Assembly: GCA_017308345.1 (NCBI GenBank)
Contig: JAFKFE010000224.1
Coordinates: forward strand, 1-7,506
Source of the DNA: Alphaproteobacteria bacterium
Lineage (GTDB): Bacteria > Pseudomonadota > Alphaproteobacteria > Rhizobiales > Rhizobiaceae
Length of the DNA stretch: 7,506 nucleotides
Direction of reading: 5' to 3'
In this document: positions 6,287 through 7,506 of the stretch, in pieces
How positions within the stretch are numbered: position 1 is the stretch's first letter
Layout of the letters: every line of letters starts with the position of its first letter
Position numbers and translations under genes: made by a program
Notes under the pieces: model-generated
Told to the model about the DNA's origin: nothing
The model's database searches: none
Seen by the model: only the letters and a program-made list of their open reading frames with translations

Positions 6287-6877
6287 ATGAAATCGCTGTT
6301 TTCTTCCCTGAGATCCGGGTTTCTTGCCCTGGGTCTCGCTGCCGGCGTTGCGGCGCCGTCTGTCGCGGGCCCGATCCTGCAACCCGATCTCCCGGCCGCG
6401 ACGAACATCGCCGCGCCGAAGGTCATTCCCGTGCGCGACAGTTGGGCCGGCGGCAACAACAACTTCCAGGATTGGCGCTGGCGCCGCCACGGCGGCGACT
6501 TCAGGTGGCGCGGCGGCGACAGGTGGCGCGGAGACCGCCATTTCTCCCGCAACTGGGACGGCGGCCGATGGAATGATGGCGGCGACTGGCGCTGGCGGCA
6601 TCACCATCGCCGGCATTTCCGGGACGGCGACGCGGCGATCCTCGGGCTGGGCCTCGGCCTGGGCTTGGGCAGCATGGCCTATGGCAACTACTATGATCCC
6701 TACTATTACGATCCCTATCCGCGCTACGCCCAACCGCGGCGCATCCACCGGGCGGAACGGCTGTCCAGCGCGCACGTCCGGTGGTGCTACGATCGCTACC
6801 GGTCGTACCGCGCCTGGGACAATACCTTCCAGCCCAATTATGGCCCCCGCAAGCAATGCTGGTCGCCCTATAGTTGA
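6287..6877 (+). CDS. Secreted BA14K family protein, Arg/Trp/Gly/Asp-rich
   Basis: This 196-residue exported protein begins with a Sec signal peptide ([20 protein letters not shown]), predicted cleavage after SVA at 27. It contains a low-complexity segment of RW, GGD and H repeats (about 59-113), a glycine-leucine helix [13 protein letters not shown] (118-130) that could insert in or associate with a membrane, and a Tyr/Asp/Pro cluster ([13 protein letters not shown]). It ends in a BA14K-type domain (about 163-195; [19 protein letters not shown], with Cys167 and Cys191 likely disulfide-linked). BA14K is named after the Brucella abortus 14-kDa immunoreactive, lectin-like protein; such proteins are common and poorly understood in Rhizobiales. 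ATG 6287 is preceded by GGAG at 6277-6280, six bases away, and gives the signal peptide directly. It is monocistronic: EcfG-type promoter upstream, strong terminator downstream. Envelope location is inferred. Confidence 0.9.
   Translation: MKSLFSSLRSGFLALGLAAGVAAPSVAGPILQPDLPAATNIAAPKVIPVRDSWAGGNNNFQDWRWRRHGGDFRWRGGDRWRGDRHFSRNWDGGRWNDGGDWRWRHHHRRHFRDGDAAILGLGLGLGLGSMAYGNYYDPYYYDPYPRYAQPRRIHRAERLSSAHVRWCYDRYRSYRAWDNTFQPNYGPRKQCWSPYS
6502..6531 (+). repeat. 18-base tandem repeat within the BA14K gene
   Basis: CAGGTGGCGCGG occurs at 6502-6513 and again at 6520-6531, an 18-base period that keeps frame and encodes successive RWRGGD and RWRGD units. GGCGAC precedes both copies with small offsets. 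It suggests that the Arg/Trp-rich segment grew by short in-frame duplications. Confidence 0.65.
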
Positions 6878-6900
6878 ACTGCCCGCCAACAGAGACAAGG

Positions 6901-6933
6901 AAACGGCGCCCTTCGCGGCGCCGTTTGTATTTT
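6901..6933 (+). terminator. Rho-independent terminator of the BA14K gene
   Basis: AAACGGCGCC (6901-6910) pairs perfectly with GGCGCCGTTT (6917-6926) around a six-base loop (CTTCGC). T-rich sequence follows (the TTT closing the stem, then GTATTTT). It lies 24 bases after the BA14K stop. The stem is 10 base pairs and GC-rich at its core, a classic intrinsic terminator. The A-rich start of the stem could also give some function on the minus strand, but no minus-strand gene ends here. Confidence 0.9.
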
Positions 6934-7048
6934 GCCGCAACCCTTTGCCCAGACCGCGATAACCCTAAATTCACCAACAGCGCCTATTCATCCATGCCGG
7001 TGCTCCGCATGCCGATCCATGGCGAAATCCGCCAGGACGTACCTCGCA

Positions 7049-7333
7049 ATGGCCGAAAACGAACTCAGAATCCAACGCCGGCAACGCGTCCTGAAAGGCG
7101 CGGCGATCCTGACCGGCCTCAACAATTCCGAAGTGACATGCACGGTGCGCAACATGCATTCGAACGGAGCGGAATTGAAGGTGCCGATCGACGCACGCGT
7201 GCCGGACGAATTCCTGCTCTATGTGCCGGTCGATGGCGTCGGCTACAGGACGGTGGTGCGTTGGCGCCGCGATGATCGCATCGGCGTCGAGTTCACCGGC
7301 ACCGAGCCCAAGCCCCGCTGGCACTACGGCTGA
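7049..7333 (+). CDS. Stand-alone PilZ-domain protein
   Basis: This 94-residue cytoplasmic protein is almost entirely one PilZ domain, the c-di-GMP receptor fold. The N-terminal RIQRRQRV provides an RxxxR match (Arg7, Arg11). The beta-strand motif reads CTVRNMHSNGAEL (31-43), followed by VPDEFLLYVP and the closing RTVVRWRRDDRIGVEF (67-82) typical of alphaproteobacterial single-domain PilZ proteins. The second binding motif, normally D/NxSxxG, reads N-M-H-S-N-G, so His replaces Ser and affinity for c-di-GMP is uncertain. I chose ATG 7049 because homology begins there and AGGA (7034-7037) lies 11 bases upstream; in-frame ATGs at 7019 and further upstream would add residues unlike PilZ proteins. 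It stands alone between two terminators. In the family such proteins act on motility, exopolysaccharide or unknown partners; the partner here is unknown. Confidence 0.85.
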   Translation: MAENELRIQRRQRVLKGAAILTGLNNSEVTCTVRNMHSNGAELKVPIDARVPDEFLLYVPVDGVGYRTVVRWRRDDRIGVEFTGTEPKPRWHYG

Positions 7334-7376
7334 ACAGCCGAGATCCGCTTTCGGCCAATGCACTCCCCAGGACGAA

Positions 7377-7406
7377 AAGGGCCGGCGGATTGCCCCGCCG
7401 GCCCTT
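7377..7406. terminator. Shared bidirectional terminator
   Basis: GGGCCGGCGG (7379-7388) pairs perfectly with CCGCCGGCCC (7395-7404) around a six-base loop, and flanking AA/TT extends the stem to 12 base pairs. On the minus strand the stem is followed by TTTTCG, a good tail for the gene ending at 7416. On the plus strand the tail is weak (TTCAGATG), but the hairpin lies 43 bases after the PilZ stop and probably ends that transcript too. Confidence 0.8.
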
Positions 7407-7415
7407 CAGATGCAA

Positions 7416-7506
7416 CTATGAAGCCGAGAATTGGTACTTCGTCTTGTCGACCCGCCTGTTCTTGGCGATCACCCGCGCGGCCGCAGGGCGAAGCCCGAGG
7501 GCGCGC
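7416..7506 (-). CDS. Unidentified gene, C-terminal 29 codons only
   Basis: On the minus strand a frame open from the window edge encodes RALGLRPAAARVIAKNRRVD followed by KTKYQFSAS and a TAG stop (7416-7418). The fragment is basic, with a short Ala/Arg helix-like stretch and a polar tail. I do not recognise the family. A perfect GC-rich hairpin with a TTTT tail begins 11 bases past the stop, just where a terminator would be expected, which is the main reason to think the frame is real. The start and most of the protein lie outside the window, so no function is proposed. Confidence 0.5.
   Translation of the reverse strand, partial: RALGLRPAAARVIAKNRRVDKTKYQFSAS

Noticed and set aside
6766..6791. 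GGAAC followed by CGTC inside the BA14K gene as another EcfG promoter
   Set aside because: It lies inside coding sequence and the -10 element does not match CGTT.
6212..6940. Minus-strand Ala/Val/Pro-rich open frame opposite the BA14K gene
   Set aside because: It looks hydrophobic and almost repetitive only because it is antisense to Arg/Trp/Gly codons; the plus strand has a signal peptide, BA14K motif, ribosome-binding site and terminator.
6934..7048. Promoter for the PilZ gene (TTGCCG or TTGCCC with downstream TAAATT-like bases)
   Set aside because: No pair of elements has both a good match and a 16-18 base spacing, and no GGAAC element is present; I cannot place a promoter here with confidence.
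1..7506. CRISPR, tRNA, insertion sequence, phage or toxin-antitoxin content
   Set aside because: I saw no regularly spaced repeats, tRNA-like cloverleaf, transposase, terminal inverted repeats or small paired genes of that kind in this window.

Overview
The window reads as a stretch of chromosome, or large replicon, from a GC-rich alphaproteobacterium of the order Hyphomicrobiales (Rhizobiales), most likely Mesorhizobium or a close relative. The grounds are the codon bias, an acdR/acdS pair, a BA14K-family secreted protein, an EcfG-type promoter (GGAAC-N16-CGTT) and a stand-alone PilZ protein. The genus is inferred from overall resemblance; no marker gene is present. There is no RNA gene, CRISPR array, insertion sequence or phage signature, and no gap above 300 bases without a gene.

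Layout. (1) 1-2524, plus strand: the 3' end of a MacA-type periplasmic adaptor, then an ABC ATPase and a MacB/FtsX-type permease. They are tightly packed (4-base gap, then a 4-base TTGA overlap) and form one tripartite efflux operon in which MacB is split into two polypeptides. (2) 2560-3036, minus strand: an Lrp/AsnC regulator (acdR). It is divergent from 3185-4258, plus strand, which encodes 1-aminocyclopropane-1-carboxylate (ACC) deaminase (acdS). The 148-base region between them carries dyad elements that are candidate AcdR sites. (3) 4283-6120, minus strand: a two-gene operon of an endonuclease/exonuclease/phosphatase-fold protein followed by a Nudix-like hydrolase with an expanded Nudix box. 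(4) 6287-6877, plus strand: a secreted, Arg/Trp/Gly/Asp-rich BA14K protein behind a general-stress-response promoter, ending in a strong terminator. (5) 7049-7333, plus strand: a 94-residue PilZ protein with a variant c-di-GMP motif. (6) 7416 to the window end, minus strand: the last 29 codons of an unidentified gene that shares a hairpin terminator with the PilZ gene.

Functionally, the AcdRS module should degrade the plant ethylene precursor ACC to ammonia and 2-oxobutyrate and so lower ethylene in a plant host. The acdS upstream region has no convincing sigma-54/NifA site, which suggests AcdR control rather than the NifA control known for symbiosis-island acdS genes. The rest is envelope, stress and housekeeping content. 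I see no clearly new multi-gene system. The most informative signals are the EcfG promoter with its overlapping repeats, the acdS C-terminal extension, the variant Nudix box and the variant PilZ motif.
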